From NCBI RefSeq assembly GCF_003415675.1, contig NZ_QFZK01000007.1, positions 124,001 to 188,000 of the forward strand: a DNA stretch of 64,000 nucleotides. Direction: 5' to 3'. The translations under genes and the position numbers were made by a program. Below, one piece after another: positions 45,065 through 55,044 of this stretch. The stretch's first letter is position 1. The number at the start of each line of letters is the position of its first letter. The notes beneath the pieces were generated by a model. That model was given only the letters and a program-made list of their open reading frames with translations, was not told where the DNA came from and did no database searches. The DNA comes from Rhodoferax lacus. Its GTDB lineage: Bacteria; Pseudomonadota; Gammaproteobacteria; Burkholderiales; Burkholderiaceae_C.

Positions 45065-47803
45065 TCAACCAAAAACAGCCTGCCACAAAGCCAACCCCGC
45101 CTCCCGCTCAACCACCACCTCCTCCACGCCCACTTGCGTGGGCTCTTCATTGAGCCGGGCGCGGTGCTGGATCTGGCGCAGCGTGCGGTAGGCCAGGGCG
45201 GCGTTGTCGCCGGTGTGGCCGCTCAGCAGGCCACAGGCCTGGGCGCGCTGCAGCAGGGCGATGTTGCCCACATTGGCGCGCAGCTCCGGGTGGGCCGCAC
45301 TCTGGGACAGCACCAGGTACTGCACGGCGAATTCGATATCGACCATGCCGCCTGCGCTGTGCTTCACGTCAAACTGGCCGTCAAGCACCGTGCGTGCCTT
45401 GCTGACCTTGGCGCGCATGTCCATGATCTCGGCGCGCAGGGCGGCCGTGTCGCGTGGCGTGGTGATTACCGCCTCGCGCACCGCCTCAAAGCGCTGCTGC
45501 ATGGCCGCGTCACCCAGCACACAGCGCGCGCGCGTCATGGCCTGGTGCTCCCAGGTCCAGGCGGCGTTGCTGCCGCGCTGCTGCTGGTAGTTGGCGTAGG
45601 CATCAAAGCTGGTGATCAGCAGTCCGGAGTTGCCGTTGGGCCGCAGCGCGGTGTCGATCTCGTAGAGGTCGCCCTCGCCGGTCTTCACGGTGAGCCAGTT
45701 GATCAGCTTGCGGATGAGTGCGCCATAGACCTCGAAGGCGCGGTCATCCTCGTCATCGAACACAAACACAATGTCCAGGTCGCTGCCGTAGCCCAGCTCC
45801 AGGCCGCCGAGCTTGCCGTAGGCAATGACGGCAAAGCGGTGGTCCGGGCGGTGGCGGTTTTTCAGGCGCTCCCAGCACCAGCGGGTGGTGGTGCGCAGAA
45901 TGCTCAAGGCCAGGGCACTCAAATCATCAGCCACCTGCTCCACCGTGATGCGGCCCTCCACATCGCGCGCCAGGGTGCGAAACACCTCGGCATGGTGGGC
46001 GCGGCGCAGCAGGTTGAGCAGCGCCTCGTCATCGTCCTCGCCGCTGGCGGCCAGGGCCTTGCGGCGGTGCTCCATCTCGGCTTCGAACTCAGTGGCGTCA
46101 AAGCGCTCGTCCAGCATGGCGCTGCCAGCCAGCTCGTCGATCACGCCGGGGTGCTGCATCAGGTAGCGCGCGGGCCACTTGGCCGCACCCAGCATGCGCA
46201 GCAGGCGCTCGTGCACGTTGGGGCGCTCCAGCAGCAGGGCCAGATAGCTCTCGCGGCGCAGCAGGGGCTCAATCCAGTCGGACAGGCGCACGGCGGCGTC
46301 CTCGCTCACCTTGCCCTCAGCCACCCACTGCGCGGTGCGCAGGATCAGCCGCCCCAGCCGCGCGCGCGACTCCTCGCGCAGCGCCAGCACCCGGGGGTGG
46401 GTCTGCCAGGTGGACAGGCGCTCGCGGAACTTGCCCTGGGTGTGGCCCAAGAGCACCTCGAAGTCACTGGCGTCGGGCGCTGCGCCCTTGCCGTTGCAAC
46501 CCTTGCATTCGGGTTGGGCGCCGCCCAAGAGCGCATCAAACTCATGGGCCACGCATTCGCGGTGGGCGTCGAGCTGGGCCAAAAAGCTGTGCGTGTTGGC
46601 AAAACCCATGGTCTGGGCCATCCACAGCAGGTCGTCATCATTCACCGGCAGCACATGGGTCTGCTGGTCGTCCAGGTACTGGATGCGGTGCTCCACCTGG
46701 CGCAAAAACACATAGGCCTGGGCCAGGTTGTCGGCCGCGCTCTGCGGCATCAGGCCGGCGCGGGCCACGCGCTGCAGCGCGCTCAAGGTGGGACGGGTGC
46801 GCAACTCGGGGAACTGGCCGCCGCGCACCACCTGCAGCAGCTGCACGGTGAATTCGATTTCGCGGATGCCCCCGCGCGAGAGCTTCACGTCGTTGCCACG
46901 TTCGGGGTGGCCGGCACTGCGCTTGGCGGCGTGCTCGCGGATCTGTCGGTGCAGGATGCGCAGGGCATCAAACACGTTGTAGTCCAGGTAACGCCGGAAC
47001 ACAAAGGGCACGATGATGGCGCGCAAGCCCTGTGCGCAGCCCGAGCCAATGGCGGCGCGCGGCGCCACCACACGGCTCTTGAGCCAGGCAAAGCGCTCCC
47101 ATTCGCGGCCCTGCACCTGGAAGTATTCTTCGAGTGCGGCCAGCGACACCGCGGCCGGGCCGGAGTTGCCGTTGGGGCGCAGCGCCAGGTCCACGCGGAA
47201 CACGAAGCCGTGCTCGGTGCTTTCGCCCACCAGCGCATAGATGGCGCGCACCTGCTTGGCAAAGAACTCCTGGTTGGAAATCCGTCCGCGTCCCTGCGCG
47301 CTGCCGTTGGTCTCGCCGTCCTGGTCGTAAACGTAGATCAGGTCGATGTCGCTGGACACATTGAGCTCGCGCGCACCGAGCTTGCCCATGCCGATGATGC
47401 ACAGCTGGGCTGCTTCGCCATTGGCGCCCAAGGGCACGCCATGGGTCTCCTGCAGGCTGTGCTGGCTCTCGGCAAAGGCCAGGTCCAGTGACCACTCGGC
47501 CAGTTCGGTCATGCTGGCTGCCACCTCGGCCAGGGGGCAGGACTGGTCACAGTCCAGCGCCAGCAGGCGCTCCAGCACCAGTTGGCGTGTGGCCCGCAGC
47601 GCACCGGGAAAATCCAGCCCACCGTGGCGCAGGGAGTCAAACACGCTCTGCATGGCCGCGCGCCTGGGAACACCCACAGGCAGCAGGGCCAATTCCCCGG
47701 CATAGCGGCGCCGCACACGCTGGCCAAAGCGCGGGTAGGCGGACCCGGTGGAGGCGCCCAGGGCGGCTGGAGCTGCGTCGAGGGGGGTCATAATTCCTGA
47801 CAT
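45065..47803 (-). CDS. glnE: Bifunctional glutamine synthetase adenylyltransferase/adenylyl-removing enzyme
   Basis: GlnE is about 912 residues long from ATG 47803 (MSGIMTPLDAAPAA; an alternative start is ATG 47791). It adenylylates and deadenylylates glutamine synthetase under PII control. Both nucleotidyltransferase domains are intact: MGKLGARELNVSSDIDLIYVYD (N-terminal, deadenylylating) and YGKLGGLELGYGSDLDIVFVFD (C-terminal, adenylylating). Each is followed by a helical domain, with GGIREIEFTVQLLQV and GGMVDIEFAVQYLVL. It is divergent from yhdP with only about 15 bp between starts. Confidence 0.98.
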   Translation of the reverse strand: MSGIMTPLDAAPAALGASTGSAYPRFGQRVRRRYAGELALLPVGVPRRAAMQSVFDSLRHGGLDFPGALRATRQLVLERLLALDCDQSCPLAEVAASMTELAEWSLDLAFAESQHSLQETHGVPLGANGEAAQLCIIGMGKLGARELNVSSDIDLIYVYDQDGETNGSAQGRGRISNQEFFAKQVRAIYALVGESTEHGFVFRVDLALRPNGNSGPAAVSLAALEEYFQVQGREWERFAWLKSRVVAPRAAIGSGCAQGLRAIIVPFVFRRYLDYNVFDALRILHRQIREHAAKRSAGHPERGNDVKLSRGGIREIEFTVQLLQVVRGGQFPELRTRPTLSALQRVARAGLMPQSAADNLAQAYVFLRQVEHRIQYLDDQQTHVLPVNDDDLLWMAQTMGFANTHSFLAQLDAHRECVAHEFDALLGGAQPECKGCNGKGAAPDASDFEVLLGHTQGKFRERLSTWQTHPRVLALREESRARLGRLILRTAQWVAEGKVSEDAAVRLSDWIEPLLRRESYLALLLERPNVHERLLRMLGAAKWPARYLMQHPGVIDELAGSAMLDERFDATEFEAEMEHRRKALAASGEDDDEALLNLLRRAHHAEVFRTLARDVEGRITVEQVADDLSALALSILRTTTRWCWERLKNRHRPDHRFAVIAYGKLGGLELGYGSDLDIVFVFDDEDDRAFEVYGALIRKLINWLTVKTGEGDLYEIDTALRPNGNSGLLITSFDAYANYQQQRGSNAAWTWEHQAMTRARCVLGDAAMQQRFEAVREAVITTPRDTAALRAEIMDMRAKVSKARTVLDGQFDVKHSAGGMVDIEFAVQYLVLSQSAAHPELRANVGNIALLQRAQACGLLSGHTGDNAALAYRTLRQIQHRARLNEEPTQVGVEEVVVEREAGLALWQAVFG

Positions 47804-47818
47804 GGTGAAGACAGAACA

Positions 47819-50800
47819 ATGCCACAAGCGAACCTGACCCCGTCCCGGTGGCTCAGCGCCTTTGCGTGCGCGTCACGCTGGCTCTTGTGGATTCTTGCTG
47901 CGGCCTGGATCACTTCAGGCCTGCTGTGGGGCGGATTGCATTTTCTGATTGTGCCGCGAATCGGCGAATTCCGTCCGTGGCTGGAGCAGCAGGCCAGCCA
48001 GCGCATGGGCATTGGCGTGCGCATCGGCGATATCGTGGCCACCTCCAACGGCCTGATTCCTTCGGTCGAACTGCGTGATGTGCGCCTGCTGGATGCTGAT
48101 GGCCGCGAGGCCCTGCGCCTGCCCTCGGTGCTGGCAGCCCTCTCGGTGCGCTCGGCTGTGGGCCTGGGTTTTGAGCAGTTGTACGTGGCAGCGCCCGAGC
48201 TCGATGTGCGCCGCAGCGCCGATGGCCGCATCTGGATTGCGGGCTTTGTCCTGCCTGAGGCCACGACCGACGGCAGCGCTGCGGCCGACTGGGTGTTTGC
48301 CCAGACCGAGCTGGTGGTGCGTGGCGGGCGCGTGCGCTGGAGCGACGAATTGCGCGGCCTGCCCACGCTGGAGCTGGCCGATGTGGACGTGCTGATCCGC
48401 AACCGCGGGCGCAACCACAGCCTGCGCGTGGATGCCGATCCGCCCACCGGTTGGGGCACACGCCTGTCGTTGCAGGGCAAATTTTTGCAGCCGCTGTTCT
48501 CGCGCCGCCATGGTGACTGGCGCAACTGGAGCGGGCAGCTGTATGCCGAGGCCTCGCAGGTCGACCTGGAACAGCTGCGCAACTATGTGGACCTGGGGCT
48601 TGACCTGCGCCAGGGCGCGGGCTCGCTGCGCGCCTGGGTGGATGTGGACCACGCAGTGCTGCTGGGCGCCACCGCCGATGTGGCCTTGCAGAAGGTGACC
48701 GTGAAGCTGGCACCTGCCCTGGAGCCGCTGGACCTGGAGCGGGTAAGTGGCCGTCTGGGCGTGCAACTGCTCGATGGAGGTCGCACCTTCTCCACGCAGG
48801 CGCTGGCGTTTGACACCCGCGACGGTCTGCACTGGCCGGGTGGCAATGTGCAGCTCAGCCTGTTCGAGGCAAATGCCCAGCAGGACGCACATGGCACCTT
48901 GGTGGCCGACCGGCTGGACCTGGCGGCCATCCGTGAAATTGCCAGCCGCCTGCCTCTCAATGCGGCCGTGCACGAGGGCTTCCAGCGCCTCGCGCCCCAG
49001 GGCCTGGTGGAGAAGATCAAGCTGGACTGGCAGGGCAATATCGGTAGTCCGGCCCGTTTTGGCGCCACCGGCCGGGTGACACAACTGGTGCTGGCGGCCC
49101 AGCCACGGGTGAACCTCGGCATACCCGGCCTGCGTGGTGCCACGGTGGATTTTGATATGAACCAGAGCGGCGGGCGCGCCACACTGGCGCTGCAGGACGG
49201 CAGCATTGAATTCCCCGGCGTGTTTGAAAAACCGGTGGTGGCCTTTGACAGCCTGACGGGCGATGTGCAGTGGAAGCTGGACGGCACGCACATCAGCGTG
49301 GAGACCGGCAAGCTGCGCTTCGCCAACCCGGATGCGCAGGGCGAAGCCCAAATCAAATGGCAGACCGCGCCGGTGCCAAACGGTGGATCGCTGGAGCTGC
49401 GCTTTCCCGGCGTGCTGGACCTCAGCGGTACCCTGGGCCGCGCCAATCTGGCCGCCCTGCCGCGCTACCTGCCGCTGGACATGGACAAGGAGGCGCGCGA
49501 CTACCTGGCGCAGGCGCTGGTGGCCGGTGAGGGCAGCAACGCGCGCTTTCGCGTCAAGGGCGACCTGGCCAGGTTTCCGTTCAGCACGCCCAAGCAGGGC
49601 GAATTCCAGATTGCAGGTGCCATCCGGAACGCCAGCTATGCCTACGCTCCGCCGCTGGTCATGCCCGAAGGCAGTCCGCCCTGGCCGCTGCTGACCCAGG
49701 TCTCGGGCGACTTGCTGCTGGACCACGACAGCCTGCAGATCAAGGCGGCCAAAGGTTTGCTGGCAACGGGCACCGGCTTGCAGTTTGGCAAGACCGAGGT
49801 GGCTATCAGCAAGCTGTATGACGCGCCGCTGGTCAGCGTCACGGCCGAGGCGCGTGGGCCGCTGACCGAAGCCCTGGCCTTTGTGAACGCCTCGCCGGTG
49901 GGCGGCTGGATCGGCAATGCGCTGGCCCGCACCACCGTGAGCGGCAGCGCCGACTACAAGGTTCGCCTGTCCATTCCGGTGCAGCATGCCGACAAGTCCA
50001 CGGTGCAGGGCAGCATCGCCCTGGGCGGCAATGACTTCCAGTTTGCGCCGGCCGTGCCGCGTGTGAGCCGGGCCAAGGGCGTTATTGCCTTTACCGAGGG
50101 CGGTTTTTCACTTGCGGGCGTGCAGGCGCGCGCCCTGGGCGGGGACGTGCGCGTCGAGGGCGCCATGAATTTTGGCAACACGCCCTTGGCGCGCAACACG
50201 CCCGGTGCCTTGCGCATGAATGGTGTGGCCACGGCCGAAGGCCTGCGCCTGGCCACTGAACTGGGGCCTGCCGCGCGGCTGGCGCAGTTCAGCAGTGGCA
50301 GCACGCCCTACAGCGCCACACTGGCCATCAAGTCGGGCGTGCCGGAGCTGCTGGTCAGCAGCACCCTGAACGGATTGGCCCTGAGCCTGCCACCGCCCTT
50401 TGCCAAGGCCGCTGAAGCCAACCTGCCCCTGCGCCTGGAGACCACGCTGGTGCGGGGTACCCAGACCGGTGCCGGGCGTCTGCAGGACCAGTTGCAAGTG
50501 GACCTGGGCCGCCTGGCCAGTCTGGTCTATGTGCGTGACATCGCGGGCGCCGAGCCCCGGGTGCTGCGCGGCTCCATTGCCCTGGGCCTGGGTGTCAATG
50601 AATCGGCTCCCCTGCCTGCCGAGGGCGTGGTGGCCAATGTGAACCTGCCCCAGCTGGATGTGGACGCCTGGAGTGCCGTGGTCACGCGCCTGGCAGCGGC
50701 CGCTCCGGGTTCGGGCAATGCCGTGCCGGACGCAGCCACCCTGTCCTACCTGCCCAACAGCATGGCTCTGCGCGCGCGCGAACTCACGGTGGGCGGGCGC

Positions 50801-51925
50801 CAGTTCAACCAGGTTGTGCTGGGGGGCGCGCGCGAGGGCCCGGTCTGGCGCGGCAATGTGGATGCCACCGAGCTCAATGGCTATGTGGAGTACCGCCAAA
50901 GCAGCGGCAGCACGCCCGGGCGCGTGTATGCGCGCCTGACGCACCTGGTCATAGGCCAGGCGGCGCAGCAGGAGGTGGAGGCTTTGCTGGACCAGCAGCC
51001 CGCCACCGTCCCGGCACTGGACGTGGTGGTGGAAGACATGGAGCTGCGTGGCAAAAAGCTGGGCCGCGTGGACATCCAGGCCGTCAATCTGGGCGGCCCG
51101 GTGCGAGAGGGCGCGCGCGAGTGGCGCCTCAATCGCTTCAACATCAGCACGCCCGATGCCACGTTCACCGCCACGGGCAATTGGGCCCAGGTGAATGCGC
51201 AGGCCCCGGCGGCGTCGGCAGGCAGCGGCGCACGCAGGCGCACCGCGCTGAATTTCACGCTTGATGTGGCTGACACGGGCGACCTGCTCAAGCGCCTGGG
51301 CACGCCCGGCGTGATTGCCAAGGGCAAAGGCGTGGTGGCAGGTCAGGTGTCCTGGCTGGGCTCGCCGTTTTCGCCGGACTACGCCAGCATGGGTGGGGGC
51401 TTCAACGTGAACATGGAGTCCGGCCAGTTCCTCAAGGCCGACCCCGGCATTGCCAAGCTGCTGGGCGTGCTGAGCCTGCAGTCCCTGCCGCGGCGCCTGG
51501 TGCTGGACTTCCGCGATGTGTTCAGCGACGGCTTTGCCTTTGACTTTGTGCGCGGCGACGTCACCATCGAGCGTGGTCTGGCGCGCACCAACAACCTGCA
51601 GATGAAAGGCGTGAACGCCGCCGTGCTGATGGAAGGCCAGGCCGACATTGCCAAAGAGACGCAAAACCTCAAGGTGGTGGTGATTCCGGAGATCAACGTG
51701 GCCAGTGCCTCGCTGATCTACTCGGCCATCAACCCGCTGATCGGCCTGACCACCTTCCTGGCCAACGTCATCTTGCGCAAACCCCTGATCGAGGCCAACA
51801 CCCAGGAGTTCCTGATCGACGGCACCTGGGTCGACCCGCATGTCACCAAGGTCGAGCGCAAGCCCGAAGCCCCCGCCGCTCCAGCCCCCGCTACATCCGC
51901 ACCCTCCAAGGAAACCCAGCCATGA
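47819..51925 (+). CDS. yhdP: YhdP-family AsmA-like envelope protein
   Basis: The 1368-residue protein has one N-terminal transmembrane helix (WLLWILAAAWITSGLLWGGLHFLIV). A very long, beta-rich periplasmic part follows, typical of AsmA/YhdP/TamB proteins thought to bridge inner and outer membranes for phospholipid transport. The DUF3971 region and a C-terminal AsmA-like region (LDFRDVFSDGFAFDFVRGDVTIERGLARTNNLQMKGV) are recognisable. The C-terminal tail is Ala/Pro-rich. Its stop overlaps the next start by ATGA (51922-51925), so it is cotranslated with the hydrolase. Confidence 0.94.
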   Translation: MPQANLTPSRWLSAFACASRWLLWILAAAWITSGLLWGGLHFLIVPRIGEFRPWLEQQASQRMGIGVRIGDIVATSNGLIPSVELRDVRLLDADGREALRLPSVLAALSVRSAVGLGFEQLYVAAPELDVRRSADGRIWIAGFVLPEATTDGSAAADWVFAQTELVVRGGRVRWSDELRGLPTLELADVDVLIRNRGRNHSLRVDADPPTGWGTRLSLQGKFLQPLFSRRHGDWRNWSGQLYAEASQVDLEQLRNYVDLGLDLRQGAGSLRAWVDVDHAVLLGATADVALQKVTVKLAPALEPLDLERVSGRLGVQLLDGGRTFSTQALAFDTRDGLHWPGGNVQLSLFEANAQQDAHGTLVADRLDLAAIREIASRLPLNAAVHEGFQRLAPQGLVEKIKLDWQGNIGSPARFGATGRVTQLVLAAQPRVNLGIPGLRGATVDFDMNQSGGRATLALQDGSIEFPGVFEKPVVAFDSLTGDVQWKLDGTHISVETGKLRFANPDAQGEAQIKWQTAPVPNGGSLELRFPGVLDLSGTLGRANLAALPRYLPLDMDKEARDYLAQALVAGEGSNARFRVKGDLARFPFSTPKQGEFQIAGAIRNASYAYAPPLVMPEGSPPWPLLTQVSGDLLLDHDSLQIKAAKGLLATGTGLQFGKTEVAISKLYDAPLVSVTAEARGPLTEALAFVNASPVGGWIGNALARTTVSGSADYKVRLSIPVQHADKSTVQGSIALGGNDFQFAPAVPRVSRAKGVIAFTEGGFSLAGVQARALGGDVRVEGAMNFGNTPLARNTPGALRMNGVATAEGLRLATELGPAARLAQFSSGSTPYSATLAIKSGVPELLVSSTLNGLALSLPPPFAKAAEANLPLRLETTLVRGTQTGAGRLQDQLQVDLGRLASLVYVRDIAGAEPRVLRGSIALGLGVNESAPLPAEGVVANVNLPQLDVDAWSAVVTRLAAAAPGSGNAVPDAATLSYLPNSMALRARELTVGGRQFNQVVLGGAREGPVWRGNVDATELNGYVEYRQSSGSTPGRVYARLTHLVIGQAAQQEVEALLDQQPATVPALDVVVEDMELRGKKLGRVDIQAVNLGGPVREGAREWRLNRFNISTPDATFTATGNWAQVNAQAPAASAGSGARRRTALNFTLDVADTGDLLKRLGTPGVIAKGKGVVAGQVSWLGSPFSPDYASMGGGFNVNMESGQFLKADPGIAKLLGVLSLQSLPRRLVLDFRDVFSDGFAFDFVRGDVTIERGLARTNNLQMKGVNAAVLMEGQADIAKETQNLKVVVIPEINVASASLIYSAINPLIGLTTFLANVILRKPLIEANTQEFLIDGTWVDPHVTKVERKPEAPAAPAPATSAPSKETQP

Positions 51926-52737
51926 AAATCGCCGCCCTCCAGATGGTGTCCACCGGCCAGGTAGCCGACAACCTGCAGCAGGCCGGCCTGCTCTTGCAGC
52001 AAGCCGCAGACCAGGGCGCCGAGCTGGCTGTGCTGCCGGAATACTTTTGCCTGATCGGCCAGCATGACGCCGACAAGCTGGCCATCCAGGAGCCCTTTGG
52101 CAGTGGCCCCATCCAGCAGTTTCTGGCAGATGCGGCGCAACGTCTGGGCCTGTGGATTGTGGGCGGCACCCTGCCGCTCACCGGGGCCGGGGACAACAAG
52201 GTTTTCAACAGCTCGCTGGCCTTCAACCCGCAGGGGGAGTGCGTGGCGCGCTACGACAAGATCCACCTGTTTCGCTTTGACAATGGCCGCGAGGCCTATG
52301 ACGAGTCGCGCGTGCTGGACCGTGGCCACACGCCCACGCGCTTTGCCTTGCCCTCCCAGGATGGCCACACCTGGCAGATCGGCATGAGCGTGTGCTACGA
52401 CCTGCGCTTTGCCGAGCTCTACCGCAGCTATGCGGCACAGGGCGTGGATTTGCTGTTGGTGCCCGCGGCCTTTACCCACACCACCGGACGCGCGCATTGG
52501 GAGGTGCTGCTGCGTGCCCGTGCGATTGAAAACCTGGCCTATGTGGCCGCCGCTGCGCAGGGCGGGGTGCATCCCAATGGCCGCCAGACCTGGGGCCAGT
52601 CCATCGTGATCGATCCCTGGGGCAAGGTGCTGGCCGAGCAGGCGCAGGGTCAGGGTGTGGTGCTGGCCGAGCTCGATGCAGTTGCCATGCAGCACTGGCG
52701 CAGCCAGCTGCCGGCGCTGCAGCACCGTGTGCTATGA
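51922..52737 (+). CDS. Nitrilase-superfamily carbon-nitrogen hydrolase (Nit-type)
   Basis: The 271-residue enzyme has the catalytic triad Glu in AVLPEYFCLIG, Lys in RYDKIHLFRF and Cys in GMSVCYDLRFAELYR. The sequence is close to Nit1/Nit2 proteins that hydrolyse deaminated glutathione or omega-amidated acids. It overlaps yhdP by 4 bp, an arrangement I recall from other Burkholderiales. Its last 6 bases overlap the end of a small minus-strand ORF. Confidence 0.93.
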   Translation: MKIAALQMVSTGQVADNLQQAGLLLQQAADQGAELAVLPEYFCLIGQHDADKLAIQEPFGSGPIQQFLADAAQRLGLWIVGGTLPLTGAGDNKVFNSSLAFNPQGECVARYDKIHLFRFDNGREAYDESRVLDRGHTPTRFALPSQDGHTWQIGMSVCYDLRFAELYRSYAAQGVDLLLVPAAFTHTTGRAHWEVLLRARAIENLAYVAAAAQGGVHPNGRQTWGQSIVIDPWGKVLAEQAQGQGVVLAELDAVAMQHWRSQLPALQHRVL

Positions 52738-52866
52738 AGTCTGGTCTTTTTTCTCTTCGGTGGCCGCAGGCGGGTCACCATCCGGGCGTCCGGAAAACAT
52801 GGTCCACCAGATGATTCCAACAAACAGCAATCCGGCCCCCAGGGCTTCAAGCAACAAGAGTGTCAT
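52732..52866 (-). CDS. 44-residue single-helix membrane protein
   Basis: Reading the minus strand from ATG 52866 to TAG 52732 gives MTLLLLEALGAGLLFVGIIW, then WTMFSGRPDGDPPAATEEKKD and a short end: one hydrophobic helix followed by a polar tail. The frame exactly fills the gap between the hydrolase stop (6-bp overlap at its 3' end) and mltA. Its start codon shares two bases with the mltA start on the other strand (CATG, 52864-52867). Composition and fit argue for a real small protein; I know no function. Expression is unproven. Confidence 0.6.
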   Translation of the reverse strand: MTLLLLEALGAGLLFVGIIWWTMFSGRPDGDPPAATEEKKDQTS

Positions 52867-54013
52867 GGTTCATTCTTTGGTTCTGTGGGGTATGGCCCTG
52901 ATTGTAGGAATGCTCTCGGCCTGCGGCAGCGCGCCCATGCGGTACCCCTCCGACAGTGTGCCGGTTGCAGCGCCGGCCCCGGTGCCGGTCAAGCCTGCGG
53001 CCCCGGCGCCCGGTGCTGCAACCGGCCCCTCCAAGGGCCGCTGGACCACCGTGGCCTGGAGCGAGCTGCCGGGCTTCGAGGAAGACAACCTGTTCGAGGC
53101 CTGGAACGCCTGGATCAAAAGCTGCGAGCGTCCCGCCCCCCAGTTCGCCAGCTATTGCGGCGATGTGCGCCGCCTGAGCATTGCCACACCCGAGCAGCAG
53201 CGCGAGTGGATGCGCCAGTCTTTCCAGCCGCAGCGCCTGGAGAGCAGCCAGGGTGACCCCAACGGGCTGCTCACCGGCTACTTCGAGCCGCAGCTCGACG
53301 CCAGCCGCGTGCCCACTGCCACCTTCACCGTGCCCCTCTATATGCCGCCGCGCACGCTGGGCCAGCGCAAGCCCTGGTACAACCGCCGCGAGATCGACAC
53401 CCTGCCCGAGGCACAAGCCGCTTTGCAGGGCCGCGCCATTGCCTACCTGGCCGACCCGGTGGATGCCCTGGTGCTGCAGATCCAGGGCTCCGGGCGCCTG
53501 CGCGTGGCCCAGCCGGATGGCACATCCCGGCTGGTGCGCGTGGCCTATGCCGGCACCAACGACCAACCCTACCGCAGCGTGGGCCGCTGGCTGCTGGACC
53601 AGGGCCTTATCAAGGATGCCTCCTGGCCCGGCATCAAGGCCTGGCTGGCACAAAACCCGCAGCGCCAGCAGGAACTGCTGTGGAGCAACCCGCGCGTGGT
53701 GTTCTTCAAGGAAGAGGCCATGAGCGAGCTTGACGCCGCCTTCGGCCCCAAGGGTGCGCAGGGCGTGGCGCTCACGCCGGGCCGCTCGATTGCGGTGGAT
53801 TCTTCCGGCAGCATTCCCTACGGCACACCGGTCTGGCTGGCCTCCACCGGCACGCAGACCAAACTGCAGCGCCTGGTGCTGGCACAGGACACGGGCAGCG
53901 CCATCGTCGGCGCGGTGCGCGCTGACTACTTTGCCGGTTGGGGCGTGGAAGCGCAGGAGCTGGCGGGCAGATTGCGCCAGCCGCTGCAGATGTGGGTGAT
54001 CTGGCCGAAATAG
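52865..54013 (+). CDS. mltA: Membrane-bound lytic murein transglycosylase A
   Basis: The 382-residue lipoprotein cleaves glycan strands of peptidoglycan to 1,6-anhydro products. The start at ATG 52865 gives MVHSLVLWGMALIVGMLSACG, a short lipoprotein signal with lipobox LSAC. MltA signatures are GLLTGYFEPQLDASR, PLYMPPRTL, LVLQIQGSGRL, VAYAGTNDQPYRSVGRWL and the double-psi barrel catalytic region LVLAQDTGSAIVGAVRADYF. Longer in-frame starts back to 52655 lack homology. cheV starts about 60 bp downstream. Confidence 0.95.
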   Translation: MVHSLVLWGMALIVGMLSACGSAPMRYPSDSVPVAAPAPVPVKPAAPAPGAATGPSKGRWTTVAWSELPGFEEDNLFEAWNAWIKSCERPAPQFASYCGDVRRLSIATPEQQREWMRQSFQPQRLESSQGDPNGLLTGYFEPQLDASRVPTATFTVPLYMPPRTLGQRKPWYNRREIDTLPEAQAALQGRAIAYLADPVDALVLQIQGSGRLRVAQPDGTSRLVRVAYAGTNDQPYRSVGRWLLDQGLIKDASWPGIKAWLAQNPQRQQELLWSNPRVVFFKEEAMSELDAAFGPKGAQGVALTPGRSIAVDSSGSIPYGTPVWLASTGTQTKLQRLVLAQDTGSAIVGAVRADYFAGWGVEAQELAGRLRQPLQMWVIWPK

Positions 54014-54072
54014 AGCAGATCACGGTACCATGCACCTTGCAAGGAATTACCCAAGATGAACTGGAGCACCCC

Positions 54073-55032
54073 ATGAGCAGCAACTCGGCAATGCGCGAGA
54101 TCGACGAGCGCACCAACCTGACCGGCAACAGCATGTTCGAGCTGCTCCTGTTCCGACTGGGCGAGGCCAACGGCACGGCCAAACGCGAGCTGTTTGGCAT
54201 CAATGTGTTCAAGGTGCGCGAGATCATGGTCATGCCCGAGATCACCGCCATGGTCAACGCCCCCAACACCGTCATGGGTGTGGCCAATATCCGCGGCCAG
54301 ATGATTCCCGTCATCAACCTGCCCTTGATCACCGGCTGCAATCCCACCAAGGGGCTGGGCATCCTGCTGGTCACCGAATTCGCCCGCACCACCCAGGCCT
54401 TTGCCGTGGAAGAGGTCAATGAGATCGTGCGTCTGGAGTGGAAGCAGGTGCTCTCGGCCGAAGGCACGGGTGGCGGCCTGGTGACCAGCATCGCGCGCCT
54501 GGACGGCAACTCCGAGACCACCCGCCTGGCGCAGGTGCTGGACGTGGAGCAGATCCTGCGCGATGTGTTCCCCGAGCAGCACAAGAGCGTGGCCGAAGGC
54601 GCCGTGCTGCCCACCGCCACCATCGCCCCGGGTTCGGTGGTGCTGGCCGCCGACGACTCGGCCGTGGCCCGCATGATGATCGAGCAGGGCCTCAAGGCCA
54701 TGAACATCCCCTACATCATGACCAAGAGTGGCAAGGAGGCCTGGGACAAGCTGGCCTCGCTGCAGGCCGAGGCCGTGGCCCAGGGCAAGACCATGAAGGA
54801 CAAGGTGGCCCTGGTGCTGACCGATCTGGAAATGCCCGAGATGGACGGCTTCACCCTCACCCGCAACATCAAGCAGGATGCGCGCTACACCGGCATCCCG
54901 GTGATCATCCATTCGTCGCTGACCGGCAGCACCAACGAGAGCCACGTCAAGAGCGTGGGTGCCGACGCCTATGTGGCCAAGTTTGTGGCCGAAGAACTGG
55001 GCGCAACCATTCGCCGGGTGCTGGAGCGCTGA
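54073..55032 (+). CDS. cheV: Chemotaxis protein CheV (CheW-receiver fusion)
   Basis: The 319-residue protein has an N-terminal CheW-like coupling domain (about 15-165: FELLLFRLGE, FGINVFKVREIM, MGVANIRGQMIPVINL). A receiver domain follows (about 180-315) with the acidic pair ADDSAVARMMIEQGL and the phosphorylated Asp in LVLTDLEMPEMDGF. CheV couples receptors to CheA and can serve as a phosphate sink. Start is ATG 54073 (MSSNSAMREIDERTNL). No other che gene is adjacent. Confidence 0.96.
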   Translation: MSSNSAMREIDERTNLTGNSMFELLLFRLGEANGTAKRELFGINVFKVREIMVMPEITAMVNAPNTVMGVANIRGQMIPVINLPLITGCNPTKGLGILLVTEFARTTQAFAVEEVNEIVRLEWKQVLSAEGTGGGLVTSIARLDGNSETTRLAQVLDVEQILRDVFPEQHKSVAEGAVLPTATIAPGSVVLAADDSAVARMMIEQGLKAMNIPYIMTKSGKEAWDKLASLQAEAVAQGKTMKDKVALVLTDLEMPEMDGFTLTRNIKQDARYTGIPVIIHSSLTGSTNESHVKSVGADAYVAKFVAEELGATIRRVLER

Positions 55033-55044
55033 CCGCGCGCTGCC

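Noticed and set aside
45134-47491. 785-residue plus-strand ORF across glnE
   Set aside because: Antisense shadow; both glnE catalytic domains are intact on the other strand.
47915-49987. 690-residue minus-strand ORF in yhdP
   Set aside because: Antisense shadow of a GC-rich gene; composition typical of reverse-strand artefacts.
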